A program made the position numbers and the translations under genes. Below the pieces are notes generated by a model. The model saw only the letters and a program-made list of their open reading frames with translations. It ran no database searches and had not been told where the DNA came from. Shown here one piece after another: positions 12,082 to 22,883 of a stretch of DNA of 36,452 nucleotides. This DNA comes from Acanthaster planci (lineage: Eukaryota; Echinodermata; Asteroidea; Valvatida; Acanthasteridae), in assembly GCF_001949145.1 (NCBI RefSeq), contig NW_019091402.1, positions 2,191,529 to 2,227,980 of the forward strand. Reading direction: 5' to 3'. Each line of letters opens with the position of its first letter. The stretch's first letter is position 1.

Positions 12082-12218
12082 TTCCCCAGCGTGGCACGAC
12101 TTACGTGCATGAATCACACCACCATGCTGGCAGTCACTTGTTGATTGGAGCAGGTGTAGCACAATAACTGACGGACCTGGACAAGCTCACACAGACAAAG
12201 TTACTATAATGTGTATAG

Positions 12219-12807
12219 TGCTCGTTAATGACAGTTTTTGCTCTTTTGCTGAGCACACGAATTTCAACATCTCATCGGCTGAACGCGAAGCACTCAGGTC
12301 TCTTACGAACGATGATTCCATCGTCATTAAGAGGGTGGACGTGGCGCTGCGGTGGTTTGGCGTAAGGACTTGTGGTATGTCGCTGAAGCGGAACGTCAGC
12401 TGTCTGACGTTGCGTCCAACGCTAAGATTGACCGCGACCTCACACAAGAGCATCAAGATATTGTTGCTCGCACTGTCCGAAGTTTCATTGACTCTGATGA
12501 CCTCCCCCCTAACGCAACCAAACTGGTCATTCCCAACTCACGCACGGCAGTCTTCTACTTGCTACCCAAAATTCACAAATCCGGAAATCCAGGCCGCCCC
12601 ATCGTGTCTGCTTGTATATAGTTGTCCCACTGAATTGATATCCAATGATTTGATTTCCTTGACACCATTCTAACACCCATTGTCAAAACGCTCCCCAGCT
12701 ATGTCAAGGATACTAATCACGCTCTGCGACTGTTGGATGAATTTGAGTTCCCAGGTTCATCCAACTTTCTTTTCACCATGGATGCAAGCGGCGATCAACA
12801 CTTGTAA
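12219..12807 (+). pseudogene. Penelope-like element RT, N-terminal fragment
   Basis: Three plus-strand frames, read in sequence, cover the N-terminal part of a Penelope-like (PLE) reverse transcriptase. They are 'SSAEREALRSLTNDDSIVIK' (about 12267-12332), 'VWRKDL.YVAEAERQLSDV..' through 'AVFYLLPKIHKSGNPGRPIV' (12352-12606), and 'LTPIVKTLPSYVKDTNHALR' to 'FLFTMDAS' (about 12668-12790). 'LPKIHK..NPGRPIVS' is the family's conserved fingers block and 'FTMD' carries the first catalytic Asp (motif A). The reading is broken by a small deletion near 12333 and a frameshift near 12615, and stops right after motif A, so the palm catalytic core is absent. It is a dead, truncated retroelement copy. Confidence 0.85.
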
Positions 12808-13270
12808 CCCAACGTGCTGTGCATGTGCAGTGGGCGTGGTTTAAACTGGTGACGTCACACTACGAACCGAATACTCAGTCTGCCTTGATACAACCATGCG
12901 CAGGAATTGCCAGAGGATTGCAAAGGATTGAGGCATTGGTCACACCTCCAATGAACATATTCAAAAAATGGACTCTATTTCAAGGATTGAGACTGTATCC
13001 AACTTAATTTTTCCATGGCAGTTATAGATTTTGAATGACTAAAGTGTATCCTACCGAGAAGAGCCTCGGATTGGGCCCATGAGGCTACTCTGAATTGATA
13101 GACTAGTACAATTTCTTTGGTTTCGAAAAAAATTAAACACACTTTTGCACCAACAAAGATTACATGCCGAGATGAAGGTCTACGATGTGTTGTCCCGAAG
13201 AGCAATGAATGCAGAGACTTATCTTCCCTGTAACCGTGTAAACATCGTTCTCGTATGTCATGTTGTCACA

Positions 13271-13500
13271 TTTAATAATGTAATCAAACAACCAATCCAT
13301 CGACTCCGCTGAATAACTGTAAGAAAAAAATTGCATTGGATTCGGAGGACACGGGTTATTCAAACTATGACAAATGGAAGCGAATGGCTTTAATAATTTA
13401 ATCAAACAATGAAGCCATCGACTCCGTTGAATTAAGTGTAAAAAAGAATTACATTGAAGTCGGAGGACACGGCTCAAACTATGACCAATGGAAGCGAAAA
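13271..13500. repeat. Tandem duplication, period about 118 bp
   Basis: 'tttaataatgtaatcaaaca' (13271) recurs as 'tttaataatttaatcaaaca' (13389). Both units continue through 'ccatcgactcc', 'tcggaggacacgg' and 'aaactatgacMaatggaagc'. The units differ by scattered substitutions and short indels. Confidence 0.85.
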
Positions 13501-13667
13501 TTCATTTATTGCGTTGTCAAACGTAGAAGAACATCTAACAGCACGAAATGATGCTGCGCATGCGTAACTTACGTTTTGTGGTATTCGTTTACTGTAAATT
13601 TAACGCCCCCTTTCAATACGGTCCGAATGCGTCACAACTATGGGGAAAAGTGAGTGTAGCGTATTGT

Positions 13668-13836
13668 TCCTGACACAGTTCGTAGAATCTATACAGGAAC
13701 AATGACGCCTTTTACCCCTCTGGAAGTAAAATAGATAATTTTTAAAAAATTCACATCACACTCCTGACATCTCTCACTCCTGACGCGGTTCGTTGATGTG
13801 ATCAAACGGGAACAATGACGTGCCTTACCACTCTGG
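13668..13836. repeat. Direct repeat, about 110 bp apart
   Basis: 'tcctgacacagttcgt' (13668) and 'tcctgacgcggttcgt' (13778) are each followed by 'gaacaatgacg' and 'acc.ctctgg'. This appears to be a small local duplication. Confidence 0.65.
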
Positions 13837-15108
13837 TAAGTACTTCATAATGACATTGCGTGACAAAGGCATATTTTTTAACGGGCATATTCATATACAC
13901 GCCTGATCAAGAGAGGATTGAAGCCAGCGTGTAGGGACTTCAAAAAGCGGGGTTTTTGTCCATTGTTTAACCTTAATTTTCTTCCCGATGAGAGGGTAAA
14001 CCCCTTACTCTGGTGTATTTCCAAATGGTGACCAAATGAAATATCAGCCATGAGCCTATAATAAAAAAATTGCTAACGTTCAAGATAAAGATTGTAGTTT
14101 CATTCAGCGAATTCTATTTTGTAATATTTCTGGTTGAAACCTTCACAGGTTGTCCATTTTCCACAGAGCTTCCTCATTATATTAGCACTAAAAAAGAGCC
14201 GGGTTATTTGGGCCCATCTCACAGCCGGGGGGGGGCGAATTCTGCCCCCAATAAGAACTTGGCGATGCCACACCCGATTTTAGTTTGAAACTCGCAAGTA
14301 GGTACAAACACCCCTTATCGTCACACACGTGAAGTTTGAACTCAATTCAACGTGTAGTTTTGTTGTATATGGTCATTTGACGTTCCTGGCTAAATGCGTG
14401 CCAGTCGTTGTGCATTGAGCAACGTTTGGGCAAAAGTTTTTCTTTGATCGAAAGTTGTTCATAACAAACTGAAATCTTTATTTTAATCCCAATTATCAAG
14501 ATGCTTGGTATAACTATAGTTGATTGTGTATAAGAATTACTTGGAATTTCATTTGGGGCATGGGGTACCCGTCCTTTTTACATTTCGGTTGTGGTTCGCA
14601 TATTTTAAATACGTTTTTCCTGGTTAAGTCCAGTAAAATGCAACGTCAAGTTCATGTCAACACTGGCAACTTCGCTTCTGAAGAAATTTCAATTTGGTTC
14701 TTTCTAGGGTTTCGTTTTCGCAGTCACCACATCCATTGTCGTTTTATTATCCTGGTTCGTTTGCAGTCATTTTATTCACTCATTTCAGTCACTCCAACCA
14801 TTTTACTATCCATGTGGGTATGGATTTTACTGCTTTCGTCTAACTGGTGCATGCATCAAGGAGTTCAATTTATGCGTGATACTGCTTATGAGTTGTTGCC
14901 ATCATCTATGTAATTGTTTGTTTATGATAATCCTGCTTTATAGTCTTGGTATTAATTTGAAAGTTCCTTCTTATCATTACTTGCATTAACGTAGTATGTG
15001 TTAACCTGTAAGTTCACCTGTGCTCTGTTTTTATTTATTTTATTATTTTTTGTAGTAAACGTGTTCGTACCGAGCGCAAAATTCGTGATGCTGTCACATA
15101 AGCTATTC

Positions 15109-15160
15109 GCAATGCGAATTCGCAATCGAATTTAAACTGCAACGAGTTTCGCATTCACCA
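15109..15160. repeat. Partial copy of the 2.07-kb MITE-like repeat
   Basis: 'gcaatgcgaattcgcaa' and 'ttcgcattcacc' resemble 'gcgatgcgaattggcaa' and 'ttcgcattcacc' at 2084-2181, with the middle missing. A deletion derivative of the same family is inferred. A GC-rich patch (15250-15330) follows with no recognisable gene. Confidence 0.35.
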
Positions 15161-16080
15161 TAAAAGTGGAACTTGGAAACTTGAAAATTATTTAGGTCTG
15201 GATAAAATTGTAACGGACAGTCTGTTTTCCGTAGTTTACTAGAAGACGGCACCACTGTCCGCAGCGCTAGCGGAGGGGCACCGGCGGCGCGCACCTGGCC
15301 TGGTTTTTGGGTCTGGGGCAGCGTGCGCTCCGGAAGTAGGTAACTAAAATAAACCACTTCAGTGGGGTTCTTTTGTTGGGGTAGGCGGGAAGGGTTTGGC
15401 TAGGTTCCAGGGCCGGGTTAAGTTGTTACAAAATGTATAATTTTTGTTTGCTGGGGATGAGTTGTGTTTTTGGAAGCATTGCGGCATGTTGCCGATGTTG
15501 GGAAAATTAAAAATGAAACAAGTTGAGTTTCGGGGTTCAAAGCATTTGAATCAACTGCGTCCCCTTTTTCTAGCGTTTTGCTATATTGGAGGACAAGAAC
15601 CCTAATAGGTTACAATATTATGTTTTTCAGTGGCGCGAAACCATGTCTGGAGTGGATTGGCAGGATCATTTTGTATGGACCTTAACGTTTGTTAACATAA
15701 CAGACATCCATTTTATCCATAGGGATGTCTATGTTTGATTCGTGCCAGCTTAATTCATATCTTCCATTAATATCCCTTTTATCATGACGCTAAAGACATA
15801 ACTATTCAAAAACAAATCTGCTGACTATATTTTGGTAAAAGAACCGATGGTTTAGTGGCAAATCATCTTTCAGAATGACGTAAACACCCTCTTTAATGAA
15901 GGAGACTTTGGTTGTTGCTAATAAACGTTCAACTGACCTTTTTTATACACAGCAATAAAACTGCCGCTAAAAATATTCATTATAATTGGGATTCTAATTA
16001 GCCAATCAGAGTGATCCGTCCAATTTTGGTGGAAAGCCCCATATGTTTTGCCCAAAAGGGCTCGCAGATTGCTCAAGTTG
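15161..16080. other. Non-coding DNA, no gene recognised
   Basis: After the GC-rich patch the stretch is ordinary. Minus-strand frames at 15103-15357 and 15918-16187 have no recognisable domain; the latter overlaps the foldback to the right. Confidence 0.35.
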
Positions 16081-16478
16081 GTAATAAGCCATTTGCGAGT
16101 TAAATTTAAATAAAATCTGGTGCACTGAGTTATTCGATTGCACACAAACATAACAATTTTAATTTTAATTTCCCAGACTAAAGACACTGTTGCTATACCT
16201 CGTTATTTGAGACAAGCTTTTGCATATACGACCACCATTCTCTGGAATGGACTGGTACCTTTGTGCCCTTCTTATCCATTGGGAATAGTGTATTTTCGCG
16301 AGGCTTCTCTTATGTAACTAAGCAAAAGCTTGCCCCGAATCACGAGGTATAGCAACAATGTTTTTGGTATGGAGAATTCAAATTGTTCTCTTCCCGTGAA
16401 TTTAAAGAACTCAGTGTACCAGATGGTATTCAAAGGCCACTCGCAAAAGGCTTATTGGGCAACGCCGAACACGCATAT
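16081..16478. repeat. Foldback: two arms of about 150 bp around a 100-bp loop
   Basis: The left arm (about 16081-16229) reads 'aataagccatttgcgag', 'atctggtgcactgagtt', 'gttgctatacctcg' and 'caagcttttgc'. The reverse complement of 16328-16478 reads 'aataagccttttgcgag', 'atctggtacactgagtt', 'gttgctatacctcg' and 'caagcttttgc' in the same order. The arms differ by substitutions and short indels. It is an inverted duplication or foldback transposon; no coding content. Confidence 0.8.
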
Positions 16479-16549
16479 CAGGGAGCGAGGTTGCACTGAC
16501 CGTTCGAGCGTGTTTTTAAACTGCACGCCGAACCGCAAAGTGTACGCAT

Positions 16550-16741
16550 CAGTGGCGTAGCTACTGTCCTAGTGGGTGAGGGGGCACATCTCATGGGGAG
16601 CACCAGCTTTCAGTGATGTGGTTTTTGGGGGGCAGGTTTTAGTTAGCCCTGTTCAATATCCATTCATCCGTTTTTTTGTTTTTTTTTGGAGGGCCCCACC
16701 GGGGATTTGTCAGCCACGTGCCCCCCCCGGCTACGCCACTG
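16550..16741. mobile_element. hAT-like MITE with 8-bp target duplication
   Basis: A perfect 11-bp inverted terminus, 'cagtggcgtag' (16550-16560) and 'ctacgccactg' (16731-16741), encloses 192 bp. The flanking octamers 'gtacgcat' (16542-16549) and 'gtacccat' (16742-16749) match at 7 of 8 positions. CAGTG ends with an 8-bp duplication are typical of the hAT superfamily. The interior has no transposase. The open frames crossing it are incidental. Confidence 0.82.
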
Positions 16742-17168
16742 GTACCCATCACGAAGATGGTGGCCAACACCCGGCCAATTACCTACTTGACAGGAATTTT
16801 GTTTGAGAAAAAAAAATCGAAATTGCAATTTATCGTAATTCCAGTTCAAAATTTGACTTAATTCACAACTGCCGTGTGCCGGTAATCTTTACTAAATACA
16901 ATCCTGTTTCTATAGATTTTTTTTTTCAGATGAACAACTTGCTAAGAATTTCACAGAACATATATCAGTAGGCCTAGTGGTTGCACGGTCAGTGTCTTAC
17001 TATAGGCTAATTTTTCTCAGCGCAACGTTACACTGCCCAAAACAAAACAATTTGGAATTGCTATGCCGTGTACGTTGGTGCTGGCTGAACAGCCAGTGCA
17101 GTACGTATATGAAATCGCAAGATAGTGTACTTGACTGGCCACTGATTTCCACTTGTTCATCATCATAG

Positions 17169-19316
17169 TCAACTCTCGCTAGTACAGACTTGATTAATTT
17201 AAGACGAAACAACAATCGTAAACCGTCAGTCCTGCATTGTGCATGTTTCTATTCGACAATATTCTTTTAAGAAAACACAGATAGAACAAAATATTACGAT
17301 TAAAGCTGAAGATTTTACAAACCCGGTCCGCTTGAAATTTGAAGTAAAGCAACCTTTAATTGGAGGTTACCAAAAACCGATCGAAATAAATGAGAAGCAT
17401 AGATAGAAACGTTATCAATGCTCCTAACACTTATCTTTATCGGCTCTCATCAGACATTTCTAGTCCAGACAGGCCGATAAACAAAGCCTCTTATATATTT
17501 TGGACCTTACAAGGATTCCCGATCCCACACCTGATAAGAAATCGCCATCATAGGCACACATAAAAAGGGTTAAGCGTACTATTTGATGGAAGTGCAGACA
17601 AAAACATTAAGCAGTCACGGTCAAAAGAATCCCACCGTGAAGGGGTTAATTAAAAAAAAGTGAGCAGGTAGTTATAGGTTGCATCCCTTTGTGTCTGTTC
17701 CACAGTTACTGCATTATAAATGAAGGCAGAAGGCAGCTTGGTATCATTAATATTCACAACAATAGGAAGACAAAAACCTGTATATCATGACTTTGAATAT
17801 TGGACAGACTTCACCGATGAAGCGTTTTGGAGACATGGAATTCATTATTGCAATCGGCATACTTTTGGTTTTTAACGATATTGCAGGGACTGGACAAATT
17901 ATTTTAATATAACTATGACTTAATTTGTTATAGAAGAAGAATGAAAAACAAAGAAAAACAACATAATTCTAGAAATTGGGAACAGAATTTTGTTTTAACA
18001 ATGTTCTTTATTATGAGAGTCGACTGTACTGCTCCTCCATATCAAAGTCTAGATCTGAATCCTGCCCTGAAACAATCCCTGCTTTCCTGAAATAATTGTC
18101 ACTTTTATACAACCTAATATCACGTTTTCTAGCCGGTCCTTTTTTCACATCGCCCATCTGCGCATATTTTGTTCACTCAAGATTTCTTGAGTCCATTGTT
18201 GGAATCGCCAAGCTCAGTGTGCGTACTACTGAGAAGCTTTCTAGCCGGTCCATTGGTCACTTCGCCAATCCGCGCATACTTTGTTCTATGAAGCTTTTTA
18301 AGCCCTCCATTGTTCGCGTCTCTCATTCGATTTATTACACACTTAACACAATAATAGTTTATTTTCAAAACTGTTAAAACCGTTGGAGTTGGTCTTTAAA
18401 GACAAGAACAACAAACCCTATGTCGGATAGATTTGAAATTTCGAAGAGGTACTCAGTAATCAATGTTAAATACGTGATTACTGTCAGTACTGGGAATTCT
18501 TTTGTTTCTCTTTGTTTTTCATTGCTCTTCTATAACAAAGCTATAGATATATTTAAGTACTGTACATGTAATTTGTCCAGTAGCAGAAATATGCCGCAAT
18601 TGCATTAATGAATTTCATGTCTCCAAAATGCCTCGTGTAAAGCATGTCCGACGGTTAAATTCATGGTTCATGTATATTGATTTGGCCTTCGGTTATGCAC
18701 ATTAATCATGAACTGCCTTCATTTTATAACCCAGTAACTATGGAACCGATACAAAGGGAGCGACCTATAACTGCCTGCTCATTATTTTTTTTTTAAATAA
18801 TATTTATGATTAATGTTTATGATTACAAAAAGTCACCACTGAATCATTTATTTCATTGAAACACAAGGCCGACTTGCTGTCTGCATTTCCTTGCATCGAA
18901 TAGACTACGCTTAACCCTTGTCATGTGTGCCTATGATGGCGATTTCTTACCTGGTGACGGGAATCCTAAGGTCCAAAATTATTCAGAGGGTTTGTTTATC
19001 GGCAAAAACAAAACGTTCCTGAACCTGTCCGGACCAGAAATGTCTGAAAGCCGATAAGAATGCGTCAGGAGCATTGATAACATGTTTCTATCCATGAGTC
19101 TCACTTATTTCTACCAGTTTTTGGTAACCTCCAATTAAAGGTTTCTTTATTTCACATTTCAGGCGGACCGAGCTTATAAAATATCTCGCATTAATCGGAA
19201 TATTTTGTCCTATCTGTATTTTCTTTACAAAATGTTGTCCCATAGAAATATGCACAATGCAGTCACGGTTTACGATTTTTTTGTCTTAGCCAAGTCTGTA
19301 CAAGCAAGAGTTAACT
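17169..19316. mobile_element. 2.15-kb foldback element with about 0.7-kb inverted arms
   Basis: The left arm (17169-about 17850) and right arm (about 18600-19316) are extended reverse complements. Matched blocks from the outer ends inward include 'tacagactt', 'aatcgtaaaccgt', 'gcattgtgcat', 'ctttaattggaggttacca', 'cgatttctta/taagaaatcg', 'gggttaagcgta', 'agttataggt', and 'ttttggagacatg'. The arms differ by many substitutions and small indels, so insertion is old. The 750-bp centre holds a diverged direct repeat but no recognised transposase. A non-autonomous foldback transposon is the simplest reading. Target duplications are not clear. Confidence 0.85.
18129..18355. repeat. Internal direct repeat of the foldback element, 113-bp period
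   Basis: 'ctagccggtcc' occurs at about 18129 and 18242. Both are followed by 'cacWtcgccMatcYgcgcata.tttgttc' and 'ccattgtt'. Two diverged tandem copies fill the element's centre. Confidence 0.7.
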
Positions 19317-19482
19317 ATATAGTTGTTTACACTCACATGGAAAAAAAAACAGAGATGCAATGATTGTCACGAAGCTCTGTTTTGCAAACATAAAAAATAT
19401 AAGAGCAATTGTTATCGATGTTTAAATTTAAAGTGGTTAATGTAGCAATAGGCTTAAAGAAATGGTACTTTTATAAAATAGC

Positions 19483-20102
19483 ATGACAACTGAAACATTT
19501 ATTGTAGCTGATGATCATGAATTTCTCAATCAAAAAAATAATGACCCAAACGTCAAATTAATATGGTCCTTTTGATTTAAAGAATCTCATTATAGAAGAG
19601 CCAAATGGCTGCATATCATACATATATTATCGACACAAAGATGAAAACACAAACTTTTAATTAAGATACCCGAAGCAAAATGTTATGGTATACAACCAGT
19701 TTATAAATTTAAATCAGAAAAAAAATCATCCGATATAATTGGTTATCAAATACGTTATTAGTTTAAAAAAGAAATAAAAGTCTGAATTCAAATTAATGAA
19801 CAAGTATATGAATTCATCAAGTTAAAAGCTAGAAGAGGCGACAATGTTATTCCAAAGCATACATTATATGCATTAAATGCAAGTAAGATTGGAAATGTGG
19901 ATAAAGACAAAATAGGAGAAGTAGTAAAGCCAATTTTTACAATAGTAGAAATGGTAGAAAACATATGTATGTAAAACTGCTTATGGAATATAGTAAAAAT
20001 GGTATGAAGAATCTCTCTCATATTTATTATGGTGAAAAACGGATAGATTCTAATGAATTTGACGTTGGTAAAGAATGTAAAATTAAGTCGTTAACTATAA
20101 TT
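19483..20102 (+). pseudogene. Decayed AT-rich gene of unknown function
   Basis: A strongly AT-rich block reads as one plausible protein of about 200 residues if two small frameshifts and a few stops are crossed. It starts at an ATG (19483) preceded by 'ttttataaaatagc'. Successive fragments include 'TETFIVADDHEFLNQKNNDP', 'PEAKCYGIQPVYKFKSEKK' (about 19655 onward, frame shared to about 19974 across two stops), 'KLKARRGDNVIPKHTLYALN', and 'KNLSHIYYGEKRIDSNEFDV' ending at a TAG at 20100-20102. Composition is charged and soluble, with no membrane segment or catalytic motif I recognise. Codon use is far more AT-rich than the PolB region next door. It lies directly left of the first Polinton gene and carries the same start-proximal TATAAA-type motif, so it may be Polinton cargo. 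Alternatively it is an unrelated viral or bacterial insertion. Confidence 0.55.
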
Positions 20103-20228
20103 TAGTGATGACATTAGCTTATTTTACTTTTCCATATCGCATTGGTATTGAAAAGTGGCATTTGTCTTAAATAAATAATATACGTATTTATTATTTATAT
20201 ATCTATTATAAAGTAGTATATTAAAAGG

Positions 20229-20574
20229 ATGAGTCAAAAGATATTAATACCGTACAAGCTTAGATCGTGGTCACGAGACAGTCTTGAGCAATACATCAAA
20301 GATTTCAACCAGAAAACGTCGTCATTTAAAAAAGGATTATATGAAAGCGATTCAAGATCATCACAAGACGTAAAAAAGAACACCTCAAACGACTCGTTGA
20401 AACACACAGTTTAACGGTCACACCCACAGGACGCAACGGAAGGTTTACAAGACCCGATTACGCGCGATCAAGTCTTATTTAGATAATGGCAAATTTGATC
20501 GTGTCGATATAACAAAAACATCAAGATTTAAAAACAATAGCGTCAATTTTGAATTTAAACTACTGCGGGCGTGA
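20229..20574 (+). pseudogene. Polinton gene upstream of PolB, function unknown
   Basis: It starts at ATG 20229 ('MSQKILIPYKLRSWSRDSLE') and runs to 20414. A frameshift then carries the reading into 'RLRAIKSYLDNGKFDRVDIT' and 'NSVNFEFKLLRA', ending at TGA 20572-20574. The protein would be about 115 residues, basic, with no membrane segment. It could be a separate small gene or the N-terminal extension of PolB, because readable PolB-like sequence starts only a few bases later. Confidence 0.55.
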
Positions 20575-20577
20575 TCA

Positions 20578-22143
20578 CATTTTACAACTATTACAGCAAA
20601 CTGATTCGCGACAAAATCGTATCAGCCTGGAAAGAAATTGGTTCGCGTCGTCAAATTAAAGTTCAATCAACGATGGTTGATGATTGATGGTTGATTTTTT
20701 TTAATCCAGAACGCAGACCTGATGACGACCGAGACAAAAGTTTACAACATACATTCAATACAGAGTACACCATTGTATCGAGAGTTGCCTCGTTAAACCA
20801 AATTATGCTTGAGCACAGAGACAACTTTATTGAACAAATTGAGCGTTTTGTCAATAAATGTTCGGGGTATATCGTTGACGAAATAAACAGATTTTACATC
20901 AACATTGTTAGGTATGGCGACATTGACGGAAGCAGTTATATCGAACTAGAAAGATTTGCTAAAGCCAAAATAGCCGTCGTTAATATAAAAAATGAAGATC
21001 AACAATGCATACGATGGTTTCTGAGGGCGGCTTGGGTAGATACACCCCACGCAGGTAACAACGACTCAAAGATAAACCAGACTTTAACATACACAAATAA
21101 AACACAACGACTTATACCGAGGACGACGGTCTTGCTTTTACGGGTATCGATTTTCCCACACCGTTACCGCAAATATCACGCATCGAAAAAAACGATTATC
21201 AAAATCAACGTATTTGGATACGAATACCCCGAGCCAGAAGAAAAAATAGGAATTCGAGGAGCGAGTAGCGACTCCTAAAATTATTACGTCCCAGGACTTT
21301 TTCGGGATGCGTTGTTAAAACACAGTTTTAACACTTGTTTTTTTAAAAAGCTAAACGAGGAGGCATCTCTAGCGTAGGTGGTAAACGTTATGCCAAAGCC
21401 AATAACAAACACTTGTCTAATTACGACCCGAGTCAACCAACGTCGTATATACTCTATTTAGATGCAAATAATTTATACGGATGGGCCATGAGTCAATGTT
21501 TACCATTTTCAAACTTTAAATGGGTATACGCTTGAGTTCGATCTCAATGTTCCGTTTGAGTTATACGATCTTTTTAACGAATTTCCTTTGGCTCCTGAAA
21601 ACCAAAAAATCAAACTCGATCGTTTTAGCCCGCAACAAAAATTAATGCTCGAAAACAAAGCCATAAAAGTTAACTCATCACTACGTTGGCACCTTAAAAG
21701 GAATACGTGGTACACTATCGATTACTACAGTTGTATTTAGGACTCGGATAAAAGTTAACCAAAGTACACCGTGTGATGCAACTTGTATACGTCCCAAGAT
21801 GTATTCGATCTTACTTAAAGATAACGTCAACCTTAAAAAAGCCAAAGGTGTCACAAAGGTCGTAACTGAACGAGATCTACAACACGAGTCTTACAAAGAC
21901 TGCTTATTCAACTGGATCAAGTTTACAAATGATCAGTGCCTCATACGATCGTATCAACATCAGTTTTACACGTTTGTACAAAAACATTTGTCGTTGCATT
22001 CACGCGATACAAAACGATATGTTCTCGGCAACGGCACTGATACCGTAGCATTTGGTGACAAAAAGCTCGAGCTGGTTCGAAAACTTTTAAAACTTGATCA
22101 AAAAAGTAAAGGCGGTACCTCGGTGTCTTCTGGCACAACTTGA
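20578..22143 (+). pseudogene. Polinton protein-primed DNA polymerase B, with core deleted
   Basis: PolB replicates Polinton DNA. Readable pieces in order are an N-terminal part (20581-21278; 'NQIMLEHRDNFIEQIERFVN', 'NVFGYEYPEP'), a palm segment with 'GGISSVGGKRYAKANN' and motif 'DANNLYGWAMS' (21462-21494), a following segment 'LQLYLGLG' to 'KVHRVM' (about 21540-21780), and a C-terminal part (21799-22143; 'CLFNWIKF', 'RYVLGNGTDTVAFG'). Compared with the family's usual length of over 1000 residues, two large parts are gone: between 'NVFGYE' and the first palm motif (with the exonuclease region), and between 'KVHRVM' and 'RPKMYS', which removes motifs B and C including the catalytic Asp pair. 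At least three frameshifts and an in-frame TAA (near 21748) add to the damage. The gene cannot be functional. Confidence 0.9.
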
Positions 22144-22830
22144 AGTTCCTCTTTCACAAAAGAACGTTTGGGTCCGTTTAGCAGATAGTACAGCGTCGGC
22201 CCCGTTTTCACCTTTTTACCGTTGACTTGTTTAAACTGACTCGTGCGTTTTTCTACTTGATAAACGTCCACACTCCAGACGGGATTGGTCGCCCTTTTAA
22301 CGGTACCGCTTTCCTGTTCACTCGGGTAGTATAAATACCGAACTATCTCATTGGAAGGAAGTTCTTGCCGTTTGCTTTTTGGGACGGAAGCAGACGGCTT
22401 TTGTTTTACCAAGTCCAACTTGATGGCTTCTTCAGGCTTTTTATCGATTAACCGAGTTTTTTCTTCGTTTAATGCTTTTATGACCTGAGGCAACTGTTCG
22501 ACCCATTCCACGTTACGCACGCCGACATTTAACATTTCCTGCGCGTACTGAAAACCAAACAATCGTTCGGCCAAAGTCCTATTAAATCTTTCAACGATTT
22601 CTTGGAACCGTTGGATCTCGGGTTCGCCCACTTGAATTCCGACCCAGAATCCACAAAGGCAAATTTAGGCCAAGTCAAAGGCGATCTACGGCAAATTCGT
22701 TTTTCAGCTTCTGTGGCTTGCTCGGCCATTTCACTCATCAAAGGTTCAGTTTTTTTATACCTGGAACCCACGTCGTCCACAGTCAAAGCGTATTTATAAG
22801 TTTTTCTTTTAAATTTTAAAGTTAAAGCTT
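22098..22830 (-). pseudogene. Polinton retroviral-like integrase (DDE), truncated
   Basis: The minus strand encodes the rve-type integrase that inserts Polintons. The first catalytic Asp lies in 'YKYALTVDDVGSRYK' (about 22800-22760), the second in 'FAFVDSGSEF' (about 22660-22634) and the Glu in 'EIVERFNRTLAERLF' (about 22605-22560). The C-terminal SH3-like tail reads 'NEIVRYLYYPSE' through 'GPTLYYLLNGPKRSFVKEEL' (to 22098). The N-terminal zinc-binding domain is missing beyond about 22830. A frameshift with loss of about 15-20 residues separates 'SGSEFKW' from 'GEPEIQRF' near 22625. The 3' end overlaps the end of PolB tail to tail. Confidence 0.9.
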
Positions 22831-22883
22831 TTTAAATAAACTTAACCATATCTGTAATCCAAAAACCGACCAATGCAGTTCTT

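Larger units (their letters stand above)
12808..15108. other. Non-coding DNA with small tandem duplications
   Basis: No gene is recognised. Two small tandem duplications are listed separately. The plus frame at 14524-14913 (129 codons) is rich in W, F, I and S, with no known domain, and is treated as chance. Confidence 0.4.

Noticed and set aside
11770-12167. Frames through the TTTGG repeat on both strands
   Set aside because: Low-complexity translation of a microsatellite in several frames at once.
14524-14913. 129-codon plus-strand frame
   Set aside because: Hydrophobic, without recognisable domain, promoter or splice support; consistent with chance in AT-rich DNA.
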